From NCBI GenBank assembly GCA_003167415.1, contig PMTF01000006.1:50898-114897 (forward strand): a stretch of 64,000 nt of DNA. The letters are read 5' to 3'. Source of the stretch: Acidimicrobiaceae bacterium (GTDB lineage Bacteria; Actinomycetota; Acidimicrobiia; Acidimicrobiales; RAAP-2). Below are positions 7,758-15,119 of this stretch, in pieces. A program made the translations under genes and the position numbers. The notes beneath the pieces are model-generated. The model was not told where the DNA came from. It worked only from the letters and a program-made list of their open reading frames with translations, and searched no databases. Numbering within the stretch: the first letter of the stretch is position 1; each line of letters begins with the position of its first letter.

Positions 7758-8381
7758 TTAGACGGAATCCCGAGTTGATAAATGCGATGAAGGATCCCAA
7801 ACACTCGTAATCGACTCGCTCACACCAAGATTGGACTTGCGCTGCAGCGCCTGGGTGGCCAGTAATCCGCTGGGCCCCTGTATGGCGGCAATTCGTCGGT
7901 AGATCTCGGACACCGCTTCGGCAGCCTTGGTTTCCTCAGGCGACTTCTTGGAGGTTTCTAATCCCAATCCATTGACTCGAAGATGTGACCCGTCGCTTCG
8001 CCAGAAGATGGGCGCCCAACTCCCGTTTGTAGACCCAAGCACTTTCTGATATCGGCCAAGACCGACGCCCGCTACCTCAACGAACGAAAGGTGCCTCCAT
8101 TTCGGGTCAGGAAGCCTTAACTCTGAATCAGTCACCGTGATGACCCTCCACATTTTGGTGGGATTGCGAAGCAGGAACGGCATAAGAATCAAATAGGGCA
8201 ACACCATGACCGTTAAAAACAGTCCGTTGATCCACGCAAACCCGCCGCCGCTGTTTGGTCCGACGCTCAATAGCTTGTACGCGAAAAATGCAACGTAGAT
8301 GAACATTCCGATCGCATAAACAATTAGGGCGACTCCAATCCAGGGCCGCCCGTATCGAAACGTGGAACGTATCGCACTCAT
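7758..8381 (-). CDS. Two-helix membrane protein with a PH-like cytoplasmic domain, unknown
   Basis: 207 residues from ATG 8381 (MSAIRSTFRYGRPW). Two transmembrane helices lie near residues 15-38 and 52-75. The segment WRVITVTDSELRLPDPKWRH and later strands resemble bacterial PH-like domains that follow paired membrane helices, but this is a fold guess. The frame continues upstream to 8627, where it does not look like protein and runs over repeat copy 4, so the internal ATG was chosen. Role unknown. Confidence 0.55.
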   Translation of the reverse strand: MSAIRSTFRYGRPWIGVALIVYAIGMFIYVAFFAYKLLSVGPNSGGGFAWINGLFLTVMVLPYLILMPFLLRNPTKMWRVITVTDSELRLPDPKWRHLSFVEVAGVGLGRYQKVLGSTNGSWAPIFWRSDGSHLRVNGLGLETSKKSPEETKAAEAVSEIYRRIAAIQGPSGLLATQALQRKSNLGVSESITSVWDPSSHLSTRDSV

Positions 8382-8450
8382 CTCAAAGAGAATAGGTCTT
8401 GCCAATTCGAGTTGGCGTTTCGCGAGGTTAGTGACTGATACGTGAGTGAT

Positions 8451-8492
8451 CGCTCGCGTCGAAGGGCCGACGTCAAGGATCTCCGACTGGCG
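8451..8492 (+). repeat. Dispersed intergenic repeat, copy 4 (variant form)
   Basis: Contains GGGCCGACGTCAAGGATCTC followed by CGACTGGCG. The variant with CTCCGACTGGCG at its end is shared with the copies at 36098 and 36757 in element 3. Confidence 0.6.
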
Positions 8493-8530
8493 AATCAGCT
8501 CATGGTGCCGATTTGAACTACCTTCTGGGC

Positions 8531-8767
8531 ATGAAGACGTGGTCGAAGAGAAGGAGGATATTTCTGGTTGATTTGATCGTCGTGGAAGTTGCCTCGGTGT
8601 CAGCAATCTTATTTCTTGTAGGTTCACACAGCGTTGGCCGTGCTCTAACTATCTGCATCGTGATGCTCTTCGTGTTAGGGATTCACTTGGTCTTGAGACT
8701 TACCTACTTCAAGAACATTCGGTCTGAGATTCTTGAAGAGCGGAATAATCGTCTGCCAAAGTTGTGA
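8531..8767 (+). CDS. Small two-helix membrane protein, unknown
   Basis: 78 residues from ATG 8531 (MKTWSKRRR, a basic N-terminus), with two hydrophobic helices near residues 11-32 and 37-58 and a charged tail ending NNRLPKL. A TTG 18 bases upstream is also in frame. There is no family match by eye. The gene is flanked on both sides by dispersed repeat copies. Confidence 0.45.
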   Translation: MKTWSKRRRIFLVDLIVVEVASVSAILFLVGSHSVGRALTICIVMLFVLGIHLVLRLTYFKNIRSEILEERNNRLPKL

Positions 8768-8795
8768 ATTGAATTCGTTGGATCTGCAGTCATTT

Positions 8796-8834
8796 GGTGG
8801 CCCGACGCAACAGGTTTGCAACCTTGCACTGGCG
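8796..8834 (+). repeat. Dispersed intergenic repeat, copy 5
   Basis: GGTGGCCCGACGCAACAGGT, then TTGCAACCTTGCACTGGCG. A diverged copy, 28 bases before the HEAT-like gene. Confidence 0.6.
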
Positions 8835-8862
8835 TCTTGCCTCTCTGCCCCGTTGACGATAA

Positions 8863-9552
8863 TTGGTTAGACGGCATAATGGCTTGGTGGGGGACGAGTC
8901 GGCACGAATCATTGAGGCACTAAAGGATGCTGGCGTCGCTGGGGCCGATCAGTTTGGCACCTTCGTCAACGACACTCACTTCCTTGCTCCTTCGAAATTC
9001 GATGAGCGGGCCGCGATGCCCACGCTTCTTAAGCTCCTACCAACAATTCATGATTCACGCGATTTGTGGGCTGCCGTCGGGCATCTCGGACGGCCTTGGG
9101 CTCGACCCGTGGCTTTCGAGCCACTCCTCCAAATCTTCCTAATTCGAGCCGAGCAAGACCATCAATTGGGCTGGTCGATTGGAGATGCCCTGGTGACGAC
9201 CGCGACCGCTTCAAACGTCGAAACCCTCCTAGAGATTTCTACGGATCGCAAATATGGCAGCGCGCGTCAGATGATTGTGTATTCGCTGTGGAGATTCAAG
9301 AAGGACGAGCAAATCAAGAACGCTCTCATCGGTCTCCTCAATGACTCTGACGTGAGTTTGCACGCAATGAGTGCACTGCGGCGAACAGTCGGAAACGAAG
9401 AGGCTATTGAATATTTGAATGTCGTTAGGGACGCATCGGATAATCAAACAATTCGCAAGCAAGCGCAGAAGGCTATTACGAAGAGCGAAACCGCGATCGC
9501 AAAGTCCACTCGAGCTCACCCGCACCATGGCTTGGGCACGCGGAACGATTGA
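8863..9552 (+). CDS. HEAT-repeat-like helical protein, unknown
   Basis: About 229 residues, soluble. The middle and C-terminal parts show repeated helical pairs typical of HEAT/armadillo folds: ETLLEISTDRKYGSARQMIVYSLW, then KNALIGLLNDSDVSLHAMSALRR, then AIEYLNVVRDASDNQTIRKQ. Such proteins usually act as binding scaffolds or sensors. The start is uncertain: the frame opens with TTG at 8863, and a GTG at 8887 is possible. It ends 50 bases before dispersed repeat copy 6. Confidence 0.6.
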   Translation: MVRRHNGLVGDESARIIEALKDAGVAGADQFGTFVNDTHFLAPSKFDERAAMPTLLKLLPTIHDSRDLWAAVGHLGRPWARPVAFEPLLQIFLIRAEQDHQLGWSIGDALVTTATASNVETLLEISTDRKYGSARQMIVYSLWRFKKDEQIKNALIGLLNDSDVSLHAMSALRRTVGNEEAIEYLNVVRDASDNQTIRKQAQKAITKSETAIAKSTRAHPHHGLGTRND

Positions 9553-9554
9553 GC

Positions 9555-9752
9555 CTAGAATCTCTCGCCAATTCCTTGGCGACGAAGAGCAGTTGAGCCA
9601 GTGTCGGAGGGCCGACGTGCATCACGGATCAATTCGAACGGAAATTTGATTCCAATGGAGGAGTCGCCAATTTGGAACCGTATCGAACTACCCCGTCTTT
9701 GCCACATGTCGTATAACTCCTGAAGCTCCTTATCTTCCCATGGCTCCATCAT
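9555..9752 (-). CDS. Possible small protein, unknown
   Basis: 65 residues from paired ATGs at 9752, with a protein-like opening MEPWEDKELQELYDMW. The C-terminal third is encoded by dispersed repeat DNA (9603-9619), and no ribosome site is evident. It may be the remnant of a gene whose end was replaced by the repeat. Otherwise the stretch 9553-9902 appears empty. Confidence 0.3.
   Translation of the reverse strand: MMEPWEDKELQELYDMWQRRGSSIRFQIGDSSIGIKFPFELIRDARRPSDTGSTALRRQGIGERF
9603..9619 (+). repeat. Dispersed intergenic repeat, copy 6 (partial)
   Basis: GTCGGAGGGCCGACGTG only; the downstream half of the unit is missing. Confidence 0.5.
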
Positions 9753-9902
9753 GCGCGAACATTAGCCCGAGCCAGCTGGAATTGTCCGAAAGCGCATTGC
9801 GACTGAGCGCAGTTAGGAATTCAAAAAGCATTCAGAACTACGATGCTTTCTCGGGGGCAGGAGCGACGTCTTGACAGCTTTGAAGCGACACTGGAAGTGC
9901 AT

Positions 9903-10604
9903 ATGAACACCGGACTGGAAGTACTAAGCGCGGCGCTCGGCGCGGCGGCGCTTTCCACTATCGGGGCATTTGGCCTCGATTGGAGACGATCTAGTCGCGC
10001 ACGCAAGTCAGCGGAGCACAAGGAACTCAGAGACGCTTGCATTGTAATTCTCGCGGGTGCAAACAAGATCGCGCTCAAATCGGCCATGATGCGAGCAAAC
10101 ATGTTCGCTCGGTCCGGGATTACAGAATCGCTGGACATCTTGACTCATCAGCGGAAGCCACCGGATCTCCTTGAAATCAGTGACTACATGTTCTCGGATT
10201 TAGGACTCGTGTTTGACGCCCAAGCGACGATCTGGCTGATTGGTGACGAGGAATTGATAAGAGGAGGTGGTGACGTCGTCCTCGCGATATCGGATGTAGC
10301 GGAGAAATCGACTGCTATTCCAAAGGACCGAAAAGTCGACCCTAATTCAACTACGGCTGAAAGGACCATCGTCGCACTCAGAAACTTGAAGTCACTGGCA
10401 CCCGATCAGGATGCAGAAAGGGCAAGACAGATTTCCGTAAAGAGAATGAGTCATCGTTGCGCCTTATTCGGTCAAATGTTGCGCAAGAGAATTGGGACAA
10501 ATGATGTTGATGCGATTCTTCGCTCATTTCCAGGCTTGGCCGAACTCGAAGAGTCGGAAGGCTCCGAGGACGAAGAGCCTTCGTCAGTCGTCACTGATAT
10601 TTAG
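9903..10604 (+). CDS. Single-pass membrane-anchored protein, unknown
   Basis: 233 residues from ATG 9903, which has GGAAG 6 bases upstream; the frame extends to 9843 without support. One hydrophobic N-terminal helix (VLSAALGAAALSTIGAFGL) is followed by a long, mostly helical, charged cytoplasmic domain and an acidic tail (EESEGSEDEEP). No motif is recognised. It is the last gene before the integrase module of element 1. Confidence 0.55.
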   Translation: MNTGLEVLSAALGAAALSTIGAFGLDWRRSSRARKSAEHKELRDACIVILAGANKIALKSAMMRANMFARSGITESLDILTHQRKPPDLLEISDYMFSDLGLVFDAQATIWLIGDEELIRGGGDVVLAISDVAEKSTAIPKDRKVDPNSTTAERTIVALRNLKSLAPDQDAERARQISVKRMSHRCALFGQMLRKRIGTNDVDAILRSFPGLAELEESEGSEDEEPSSVVTDI

Positions 10605-10629
10605 CGACTTGCGGATGGCGTCTCTTCCC

Positions 10630-10859
10630 TTGTTTGACGTATATGTGAGTTCATCACGCTTCTCTTCCCTGGCCTTCGGTCTTGTTCGGTCCAGAAGCCC
10701 GAGGACGGCGGGCGCGAAGCGCCAAGCAGTCCGTTCGGGCCACCTGGGTGATCCCCAAAATCCGTTAATCCTTCGCAAATTCTGAAGTATTTGAGTCTCA
10801 TCTCAAAGTTTTTGTTCGAAAACTCGAAATCGGGTGTGGCTGTCTTATAGAGGGCGAAA
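10630..10859 (+). other. 230-bp conserved block before the integrase (element 1 copy)
   Basis: Highly similar and equal in length to 38559-38788 in element 3. Both have TGTTTGACGTATATGTG near one end and GGTGTGGCTGTCTTATAGAG at the other. The centre can fold: GCCCGAGGACGG (10697) pairs with CCGTTCGGGC (10731) except for a two-base bulge, enclosing GGCGC-GAA-GCGCC. The same 44-base structure is intact in the other copy. Short frames exist on both strands, but substitutions between copies do not clearly favour coding. Candidates are a structured RNA, an excision or regulatory site, or a small excisionase-like gene. This is the only content of 10605-10928. Confidence 0.65.
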
Positions 10860-10928
10860 TTATCGCTCCGCAGTTCTTGTTGCTGACGACCGTTGTCATT
10901 GGCTAAGTAGACAAGGAAATCAAACTCG

Positions 10929-12014
10929 ATGACTCGGCGTCACTTCGGATCGGTCAGAAAGCGTCCGTCAGGTCGCTGGCAGGCACTCTTCTGGCAGGAC
11001 GAACGCGTTCAATCGGCGGGCACATTCGCAACCAAAGCTGACGCTCAGGCATTTCTTTCTGCGATGGAGACGGACCTTCGAAGGGGTAAGTGGGTTGACC
11101 CAAAAGGAGGTCAGATAACGCTGAGTGAATACGCCAACGACTGGTTACGTCAGCGAACCGATCTGGCTGAACGAACTGCGGAACTGTACCGGCACGTCCT
11201 CGATCGGCATCTACTTTCAGTCCTCGGCGCCTCAACGCTGGCTGGGCTTAGTCCCACCGCTATCCGTTCCTGGCACACGAACATCTCAAAGGACCATCTT
11301 GCGACGGCATCGAAGGCGTATCGGTTGCTGTCGTCAATCAGGAGAACCGCCGTTACCGACGGGTTCATCTCGACCTCTCCCTGCAAGGTTGAAGGCGCCG
11401 GCACAGAGCACGCGGCTGAGCGGCCGATCGCCACCATCGACGAGGTTGGTCTCCTTGCCAGTGCGATGCCTGAACATCTTCGAATCGTTGTTCTACTCGC
11501 CACTTGGTGCCAACTACGTCGAGGTGAGATTCTGGGACTTCGAAGCATGGACATTGACTGCAAGCAAGGTGTAATCCCCATACTCCAAAGCCGCACGTTT
11601 GGTATGGACGGCAAGCAGATCGTGAAGCTGCCTAAGTCCAACGCAGGTCGACGCGCAATTTCAGTTCCTCGACCGGTGATGAAAGCATTGATCCAGCATC
11701 TTCAGACATTCACAGCACCCGAACCCGAAGCACTTGTCGTCATCGGGAGGGATGGATCAACCCTCTCCAGAGACGCCCTTCAAGGATCGTGGGAACGAGC
11801 TCGACTTTCCATTGGTCGACCGGACCTACGACTTCACGACATGCGCCACACCGGTCTCACGCTGGCTGCAGCAACAGGTGCCACAACGGCTGAGTTGATG
11901 CACAGGGCGGGTCATGCTTCCGCGCCGGCTGCCCTGCGATATCAGCACGCTTCCAGAGATCGTGATCGCCATCTTTCCGAGGCCCTGGAGGAAATGATTC
12001 CTGAGTCGCCCTAG
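10929..12014 (+). CDS. int: Tyrosine recombinase/integrase of element 1
   Basis: 361 residues. The N-terminal arm-binding-like domain (RKRPSGRWQALFWQDERVQSAGTF) is followed by a SAM-like core-binding domain (residues about 65-150) and the catalytic domain. Catalytic residues are all visible: R197 in CQLRRGE, K236 region (PKSNAGRR), H303-x-x-R306 in HDMRHTG, H329 in HRAGHAS and the nucleophile Y338 in LRYQHA. It should catalyse site-specific integration into tRNA-Glu and, with an accessory factor, excision. It is transcribed toward the right end and is roughly 80% identical by eye to the integrase of element 3. No excisionase gene is recognised. Confidence 0.95.
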   Translation: MTRRHFGSVRKRPSGRWQALFWQDERVQSAGTFATKADAQAFLSAMETDLRRGKWVDPKGGQITLSEYANDWLRQRTDLAERTAELYRHVLDRHLLSVLGASTLAGLSPTAIRSWHTNISKDHLATASKAYRLLSSIRRTAVTDGFISTSPCKVEGAGTEHAAERPIATIDEVGLLASAMPEHLRIVVLLATWCQLRRGEILGLRSMDIDCKQGVIPILQSRTFGMDGKQIVKLPKSNAGRRAISVPRPVMKALIQHLQTFTAPEPEALVVIGRDGSTLSRDALQGSWERARLSIGRPDLRLHDMRHTGLTLAAATGATTAELMHRAGHASAPAALRYQHASRDRDRHLSEALEEMIPESP

Positions 12015-12087
12015 AGCATGATCCATTAGCCAGAGGAATGGAACTCGAGTTCTAAGCGTCTTGACGTGGAAGTTGCTTGTAAAACTT

Positions 12088-12987
12088 TCATTGTTGACCC
12101 TGCTGAATCAATATCGGCAGTAGGGACGTTCTGAACATTCCTCTCCCCTCGATCTGGATAGGCACTTCAATCGCCCACGAGCCGGGTGGAATTGCGTAGC
12201 CCAGGCTTCTCACAGATGAGGCCGTTCCGACAAGTAGTGGAATAGACCCCGTGCTGTCGGGCGCAATCCGATACTTGACCAACGGGGCAGCCTGGGCACC
12301 AACGAATCCGCCGACACCTTCACCGGTGTGAGGATCGACGACGCGTGCCGTCACCCCACCGTTCGTGTCGATGACTGCCTCCGCGCTCCCTCGGTTATGA
12401 ATCCGGAGCACGCCACTTGTCGTTCCACCGGATTTGACGACGATCTCGCCTTCGAGACTCACCTTGAACTCTTCATGGGGCAGCAGCGGCAACGGAGGCG
12501 GTGCGACAGCTGGCGGACCCTTCTCCCGGTGATTAGCGTCAAGGACTGGCGGGTACGGAAACACACCAACGCGGAGTTCGACGGCATCCCCAAAACGCCT
12601 ATGAAAGCTCGCCGCTAGTCCCTCCTGATCCGCAGCAAGTTGGACAGTCACTCGCCCGCGGCCTATTCCCCATTGCAAGAACGCTCCTGGACGGTTTTTC
12701 GCCGTCGTATTCAATTCTCGACGTATCTCTTCGAGTTGGGACTTTGGGAATGGCGTCCGTTGAACCTCGAGCTGCTTGGGATGCTGCACAAGTTCACGAA
12801 GGGCCGCCTCGTGCTCAGCAAGGCGGTCGCCCACCATCAAGACGACGAGGCGAATGTGGGGTTCGTTTTCGAAGAGTTCTTCGACAAATTCGTCGGCGTG
12901 AATCTCTCCATAACGGCGTACCGCCTCCACGTCTGAGCGGAACTTCGAGTGTTCGCGCTCAAGATCGGGATCGGGAGGCTGGGCCAT
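12088..12987 (-). CDS. Cytoplasmic protein with an Ig-like C-terminal region, unknown
   Basis: 299 residues from ATG 12987. The N-terminal half is helical and charged (DLEREHSKFRSDVEAVRRYG, repeated E/R heptads). A Pro-rich linker (PPAVAPPPLPLLPH) leads to a beta-rich C-terminal half with strands such as GEIVVKSGGTTSGVLRIHNRG and WAIEVPIQIEG. There is no signal peptide or membrane helix, and no family is recognised. It lies between the integrase and the right end of element 1, in the opposite direction, a common place for cargo genes. Confidence 0.55.
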   Translation of the reverse strand: MAQPPDPDLEREHSKFRSDVEAVRRYGEIHADEFVEELFENEPHIRLVVLMVGDRLAEHEAALRELVQHPKQLEVQRTPFPKSQLEEIRRELNTTAKNRPGAFLQWGIGRGRVTVQLAADQEGLAASFHRRFGDAVELRVGVFPYPPVLDANHREKGPPAVAPPPLPLLPHEEFKVSLEGEIVVKSGGTTSGVLRIHNRGSAEAVIDTNGGVTARVVDPHTGEGVGGFVGAQAAPLVKYRIAPDSTGSIPLLVGTASSVRSLGYAIPPGSWAIEVPIQIEGRGMFRTSLLPILIQQGQQ

Positions 12988-13068
12988 GAGTCCATTGTGC
13001 ACGCTCAAGAAGTTGCAATGGATGGGTTCTCAGGATCGGACATTGCTGCACCAAGGGCAGGATCATTC

Positions 13069-13112
13069 CGGGCATACTGCGGGCATACTGCGGGCATATA
13101 ACGGGCATGTAG
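13069..13112 (+). repeat. Four tandem 11-bp arm-type repeats, right end of element 1
   Basis: CGGGCATACTG, CGGGCATACTG, CGGGCATATAA and CGGGCATGTAG follow each other without gaps. The 11-bp period places each unit on roughly the same helix face. Element 3 has three of these four units at 41490. They are probably integrase arm-binding sites. Confidence 0.65.
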
Positions 13113-13125
13113 CAGGGGTAAATGG

Positions 13126-13165
13126 CGGTTACTCTTGGTCACCATTGGTCACTCGCGGTCACTCC
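13126..13165 (+). repeat. Four tandem 10-bp repeats, right end of element 1
   Basis: CGGTTACTCT, TGGTCACCAT, TGGTCACTCG and CGGTCACTCC repeat YGGTYAC at an exact 10-bp period. Element 3 has four equivalent units at 41536-41575. This second repeat type, with a different period, suggests a second DNA-binding protein such as an excision factor. Confidence 0.6.
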
Positions 13166-13192
13166 AAAACCCTTGTAAATAAAGGGTTTTGG
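13164..13192 (-). terminator. Hairpin carried next to the tRNA-Glu scar
   Basis: CCAAAACCC and GGGTTTTGG pair around an 11-base loop. The equivalent hairpin at 41571 lies just past the 3' end of the intact tRNA-Glu and would terminate it. The element thus brings its own terminator with the tRNA 3' end. Confidence 0.6.
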
Positions 13193-13207
13193 GGTGATTT
13201 TCCTGAG

Positions 13208-13253
13208 CACCCCCAACGGGATTCGAACCCGTGCCGCCACCTTGAAAGGGTGG
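13208..13253 (-). repeat. Attachment-site scar: 3' half of tRNA-Glu, copy 2
   Basis: 46 bases identical to the 3' half of the intact tRNA-Glu. It is the junction between element 1 and element 2. Downstream, 13254-13443 holds the left end of element 2 and no gene. Confidence 0.9.
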
Positions 13254-13331
13254 GAAGTAAGCCGATCGCGAGTGTCAGTAGTTCCTGACCAAAGGGAGTT
13301 CTGCAGGATAAATTCTCCGTGAGATAGAGGA

Positions 13332-13353
13332 TGGGCATCGTATGGGCATTAAC
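13332..13353 (+). other. Paired arm-type repeats, left end of element 2
   Basis: TGGGCATCGTA followed by TGGGCATTAAC at an 11-bp period, about 80 bases from the scar. The T at the first position matches the right ends of elements 0 and 2, not the C of elements 1 and 3. Confidence 0.5.
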
Positions 13354-13443
13354 ACCTTTACCTGAAAATACAAGCAAGTCCCTTCAAGGTGCACGCGGTT
13401 GAAATGCGGGTCATACCGTCAATTAAACGTGCAGCAGTCCAGT

Positions 13444-13716
13444 TCAAGATTCTGGCCTCCCGTAGGGAAAGTAAATCCGGACAAAGACAACATGCTCATA
13501 AGCCAAGTCGATGTGTCTAACTTGCCAGCCTGCATCAAGCCAAGAATTGGCTTGAACATGGGTAGTTGATTCATCATTGGACCACCATGCGGAAAGCTCT
13601 CGAGCTGAAGTCGGCAGTCTTGCGTGAATAATCGCTTCAACTTGGTCAAAGGACATCTCAAGGTAGGTCGCGTTGGCCCTGTACAAGTACTCGGCGAGGG
13701 GATCGTACTTACTCAT
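13444..13716 (-). CDS. DUF7662-like small protein
   Basis: 90 residues from ATG 13716 (MSKYDPLAEYL); an upstream ATG at 13728 is possible. The pattern DPLAEYLYRA, LEMSFDQVEAIIHARLPTSA, AWWSNDE, SWLDAGWQVRHIDLAYEHVVFVR matches a common small bacterial domain with a conserved LP-x-S-A, WW-x-N-D and AW-x-AGW, often seen in accessory regions. Its molecular function is not known to me. It lies at the left end of element 2, downstream of a membrane protein on the same strand. Confidence 0.65.
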   Translation of the reverse strand: MSKYDPLAEYLYRANATYLEMSFDQVEAIIHARLPTSARELSAWWSNDESTTHVQANSWLDAGWQVRHIDLAYEHVVFVRIYFPYGRPES

Positions 13717-13765
13717 TTTAAAAGCCATCGCGAATCATCTTTTAATATTTGGAACGATTCCACAA

Positions 13766-14350
13766 TCAGTCAGGAATGAACCGAATTGATTTTGGAGCGA
13801 AATGCCCGTTCCCTAAATCGGATGACACGTACGGCCCGGCGAGGAAGTTCCTGCGGGTTCCAGATAGTTCGTCATAGGCGCTCAAGTGCACTCGAATCTC
13901 TGAGTTTGGTTGGGCGTCAAGAACGTCTCGCAACGATCTCGGAGGCGTCTGGTTGATTACTTGGAGGATCGAATTCGGGAACCTGAATATCTGTTCTTCA
14001 TCGAAGCCATACGTTTTCAGAGTAATCGTCCGAGTCTCGCCGGGACCCAACTTCGGAATCGGAACTCCCATCGTTGGGAGTTGGCATAGAAGAGATTTGC
14101 CAGATCCGGTGATTGGAACGCTGAGGATGCAAACTATTTCACCGACAACCATCGCTCTTCTGCCGACATTCTTGACTTTCACCGATTGCTTCAAAGTGCC
14201 TGGAAGAGAAGTGTCTGTCTCGCAAGCAACTCTTTCGCTCCACTCAATCTTCGGAACGATGACTCTTGTTCTAAATACCCACAGCACGGCCGACGTTAAA
14301 ATCCCAAGGAGAAAACTCACCAAAGTTGACAAGACGCCCATTTGCCACAT
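13766..14350 (-). CDS. Membrane-anchored protein with an Ig-like domain, unknown
   Basis: 194 residues. One N-terminal helix (VLSTLVSFLLGILTSAVLWVF) is followed by a beta-rich region: LKQSVKVKNVGRRAMVVGEIVC, then LGPGETRTITLKTYGFDEE and later strands. The first looks like the start of an immunoglobulin-like fold common in bacterial membrane accessory proteins. No enzymatic motif is seen. It is upstream of the DUF7662-like gene on the same strand. The stretch 14351-14550 is empty. Confidence 0.5.
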   Translation of the reverse strand: MWQMGVLSTLVSFLLGILTSAVLWVFRTRVIVPKIEWSERVACETDTSLPGTLKQSVKVKNVGRRAMVVGEIVCILSVPITGSGKSLLCQLPTMGVPIPKLGPGETRTITLKTYGFDEEQIFRFPNSILQVINQTPPRSLRDVLDAQPNSEIRVHLSAYDELSGTRRNFLAGPYVSSDLGNGHFAPKSIRFIPD

Positions 14351-14550
14351 CGCTTCCTGGTCTTTTCCCGGCCAGTTCGAATTGTTTCACTTGCCACTTT
14401 CATAAGTACTCGACCTGGAACCAGGGAGGAAATGCAAGGACGTCAAGTGTGGGCGTACCTGGATCAAAAGTCTTACAAAAGTACTGATCAAAGGCAGGTT
14501 CTGATCGCGCATGACGCAAGGCCGAACTCAAGGCGGAGCCGAACAATTCG

Positions 14551-15108
14551 CTACGACGAACTGTTAGCAAAGAATTCAGGCCACAACGTCGGAGGATGAC
14601 CACTGCGAAGGAATCGCCCGGAACTGCGAATTGCGTCAGCAACTAACTTCGCTTCGTAAATATCCAACTCGCCTTCTGCAACTCCTTCCCGCAACAGATC
14701 GACCGTGTCGAAAACGCGATTACTCCCAAGATTGGTCTCCGCGAACGTGTAAGCGATGCCGTCGTCCGTTATGAATGCGCCGTGCAACCGATCTGCAAGG
14801 AATATTCCTTCGGCCTCACCGAGGTGCTCCTGAGAATCCGACTCATCAAAGCTAAGCGCCCGACGAATATCGAGTACTGCCCTAAAATCCTGCAGTTTGA
14901 CCTCGTGTGGTGTGCCGAGAATGCCAGACTCGAGAATTCGCTGGCAGCCATCCTCTTCGCGTTCAGCTGCCTTGAATACTTCGTGGAATATCACGCCGCT
15001 GCATCGCGGTAGGGGATAGCGATCGAGACGATTCTCGAGAATGTCCAATCGGTCGATGGTGCCAAAGTGTCGCAGGACTACGGTGTCAACGATCCGCGGC
15101 GTGGCCAT
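14551..15108 (-). CDS. PIN-domain protein (putative nuclease or toxin)
   Basis: 185 residues. Acidic residues are spaced as in PIN-domain RNases: D8 in RIVDTVVLRHF, E43 in HEVFKAA, E98/E100 in LGEAEGIFLA, and D115/D116 in AFITDDGIAYTFA. PIN proteins cleave RNA with Mg2+ or Mn2+ and are often the toxin of toxin-antitoxin pairs. It starts 12 bases after the stop of the HTH-ImmA/IrrE gene, so the two are one operon. A role as the effector controlled by that protein is inferred. Confidence 0.7.
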   Translation of the reverse strand: MATPRIVDTVVLRHFGTIDRLDILENRLDRYPLPRCSGVIFHEVFKAAEREEDGCQRILESGILGTPHEVKLQDFRAVLDIRRALSFDESDSQEHLGEAEGIFLADRLHGAFITDDGIAYTFAETNLGSNRVFDTVDLLREGVAEGELDIYEAKLVADAIRSSGRFLRSGHPPTLWPEFFANSSS

Positions 15109-15119
15109 TGGGTGCCGCC

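Larger units (their letters stand above)
2222..13207. mobile_element. Integrated element 1 at tRNA-Glu
   Basis: Bounded by tRNA-Glu 3' scars at 2222 and 13208. It has arm-type 11-bp repeats at both ends (2348-2369 and 13069-13112) and a tyrosine integrase near the right end, reading toward it. The cargo is small membrane, secreted and regulatory-looking genes without a clear shared pathway. No conjugation or replication genes are recognised, so it is a genomic island or satellite-like integrative element, not an ICE. Element 3 has the same architecture and integrase family. Confidence 0.85.

Noticed and set aside
4975..9619. Integron attC sites as an explanation of the dispersed repeat between single genes
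   Set aside because: The repeat has no GTTRRRY/RYYYAAC core sites and no integron integrase is present; the array position resembles cassettes only superficially.
13069..13165. The tandem 11-bp and 10-bp repeats as a CRISPR array or replication origin iterons
   Set aside because: Units are far too short with no spacers, there is no cas or rep gene nearby, and they always flank attachment sites.
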